A DNA stretch of 13,986 nt, taken from UBA668 sp966112835. Lineage in GTDB: Bacteria; Actinomycetota; Acidimicrobiia; Acidimicrobiales; Ilumatobacteraceae. A program made the translations under genes and the position numbers. The DNA lies in contig CBHWEI010000087.1 in assembly GCA_966112835.1 (NCBI GenBank), positions 1-13,986 of the forward strand. Reading direction: 5' to 3'. Below the pieces are notes generated by a model, which saw only the letters and a list, made by a program, of their open reading frames with translations, was not told the DNA's origin and ran no database searches. Within the stretch, counting starts at the first letter, position 1, and each line of letters starts with the position of its first letter. Positions 13,089-13,986 of the stretch are shown here, piece by piece.

Positions 13089-13967
13089 GTGAGCGAACTT
13101 CCCACGCGGCGACTGGGTCGCACCGAACACCATTCCACGGTCGCCATCCTGGGGACCGCCGCCTACGGCAGGGCCGAGCCCGACGAGGTCGCGGCCAGCT
13201 TCCACGCCGCGCTCGACGCCGGCATCAACCACGTCGACATCGCCCCGTCGTACGGCAAGGCCGAGCTGCTCGTCGGCCCGCACATCCCTGCCGTGCGCGA
13301 CCGCATCTTCATCGGCGAGAAGTCGAACTTCACCGATGCCGCGAACGTACGCCGCCAGCTCGAGCGCACGCTCGAACGCTTCGGCACCGACCACGTGGAC
13401 CTGTACCAGGCGCACGGCGTCATCTCCGTCGACGACCTCGACAACCGCGACGGCGCGTTCCAGGCCATCCTCCAGGCACGCGACGAAGGGCTCACCCGGT
13501 TCGTCGGCGTCACCGGCCACGACTTCGGCACGCCCGCCGCCCAGCTCGAAGCCGTGAAGCGGTACGACCTGGACACCGTCATGTTGCCCGTCTACGCGGG
13601 CGCACTCGCCCACCCCCAGTACCTGGCCGACCTCGCCGCGCTGCTCGACGAAGCCGCACGACGCGACCTGGGCGTGCAGGCCATCAAGGTGGGCGCACAT
13701 CAGCCGTGGGGCGATCGCACGCCCACGCACTCCTGCTGGTACGAACCGTTCACCGACGCCGAGCACCTGGCACGCGGCGTGCGCTTCACGCTCTCCACGC
13801 CCGGCGTGCACGCGTTCGCCACCACTGGCGACATGCGCCTCATCCCCACGCTCATCCAGGCCGCTCGCGACTACACCCCCATGACGCCCGCCGAACGCGA
13901 TGCACTGCTCACCGAGGCAGCCGGCTGGCCCACCATCTTCCCATTGACCGAACACGCGAAGGGGTGA
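13089..13967 (+). CDS. Aldo/keto reductase family oxidoreductase
   Basis: A 292-residue NAD(P)H-dependent AKR with a (beta/alpha)8 fold; it reduces aldehydes or ketones in the cytoplasm. The catalytic tetrad is complete: Asp50 and Tyr55 in HVDIAPSYGKAE (48-59), Lys78 in IGEKSNF (75-81) and His109 in LYQAHG (105-110). The N terminus has the RRLGRTEHHSTVAILGTAAYG pattern typical of the family. The cofactor end (GVRFTLSTPGVHAFATTG) is present but reads unlike the classical RSSN nucleotide motif, so cofactor preference is open. GTG 13089 was chosen from the TACAGT box 6 bases ahead and from the divergent MBL start. Length is slightly below the usual 310-330. Substrate unknown. Confidence 0.9.
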   Translation: MSELPTRRLGRTEHHSTVAILGTAAYGRAEPDEVAASFHAALDAGINHVDIAPSYGKAELLVGPHIPAVRDRIFIGEKSNFTDAANVRRQLERTLERFGTDHVDLYQAHGVISVDDLDNRDGAFQAILQARDEGLTRFVGVTGHDFGTPAAQLEAVKRYDLDTVMLPVYAGALAHPQYLADLAALLDEAARRDLGVQAIKVGAHQPWGDRTPTHSCWYEPFTDAEHLARGVRFTLSTPGVHAFATTGDMRLIPTLIQAARDYTPMTPAERDALLTEAAGWPTIFPLTEHAKG

Positions 13968-13972
13968 GCGGC

Positions 13973-13986
13973 ATGCGCCAGCTCAA
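13973..13986 (+). CDS. Possible start of a further gene (cut by window edge)
   Basis: ATG 13973 (MRQL...) lies five bases after the reductase's TGA; an in-frame GTG at 13964 would overlap it as GTGA. Only four to seven codons are visible, so nothing can be said about the product. Confidence 0.3.

Noticed and set aside
13056..13955. Upstream extension of the MBL frame on the minus strand
   Set aside because: It is antisense to the aldo/keto reductase, which has a complete catalytic tetrad. Similarity to the MBL fold begins only at the ATG at 13055.

Overview
The window is strongly GC-rich with dense, short-spaced genes, many GTG starts and several ATG/GTG starts that sit 6-10 bases after a TAnnnT-type -10 box, the arrangement of leaderless actinobacterial genes. 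With a SAM-I/SAM-IV-type riboswitch before metX, a SURF1 protein, a large MalT-like LuxR regulator and PhyH, ecdysteroid-kinase-like and DUF4262 proteins, this points to an actinobacterium. Acidimicrobiia is my best guess, from the general look of the proteins only. I see no tRNA, rRNA, mobile element or CRISPR array, so this reads as chromosomal housekeeping and accessory-metabolism DNA.

Region 1 (1-3135, minus strand) holds a co-directional group: an acidic single-pass membrane protein, a small soluble protein of unknown function, and a MalT/LAL-type STAND ATPase regulator cut off by the window edge. The first ~75 bases of the window look anomalous (homopolymers and a fold-back hairpin) and are probably not reliable coding sequence. 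A single-pass membrane protein (3205-3624, plus) is divergent from this group.

Region 2 (3641-5919, minus) carries an ICL/PEP-mutase family lyase. A 239-base leader follows, holding a SAM-I/SAM-IV-clan riboswitch and a strong ribosome binding site, and then homoserine O-acetyltransferase (metX). This is the clearest regulatory logic in the window: methionine synthesis repressed by S-adenosylmethionine.

Region 3 (5920-8086, plus) begins with a palindrome-rich divergent promoter. It is followed by a SET-domain protein with a complete zinc-binding post-SET motif, a saccharopine-dehydrogenase-like oxidoreductase and a translationally coupled 83-residue protein.

Region 4 (8102-10041, minus) is a tight three-gene set: ecdysteroid-kinase-like phosphotransferase, DUF4262 protein and DCC-family (DUF393) thiol-disulfide protein. 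It is divergent from a plus-strand run (10091-12095) of a phytanoyl-CoA dioxygenase-family oxygenase, SURF1 and a small two-helix membrane protein. Region 5 (12105-13967) is a divergent pair: an MBL-fold hydrolase with an unusual HxN metal motif and an aldo/keto reductase with an intact tetrad. A possible next gene starts at the right edge.

I did not find a convincing wholly new system. The observations most worth following are the riboswitch, the bacterial SET protein next to a lysine-type dehydrogenase, the MBL metal-site variant, the divergent palindrome and the leaderless promoter pattern.
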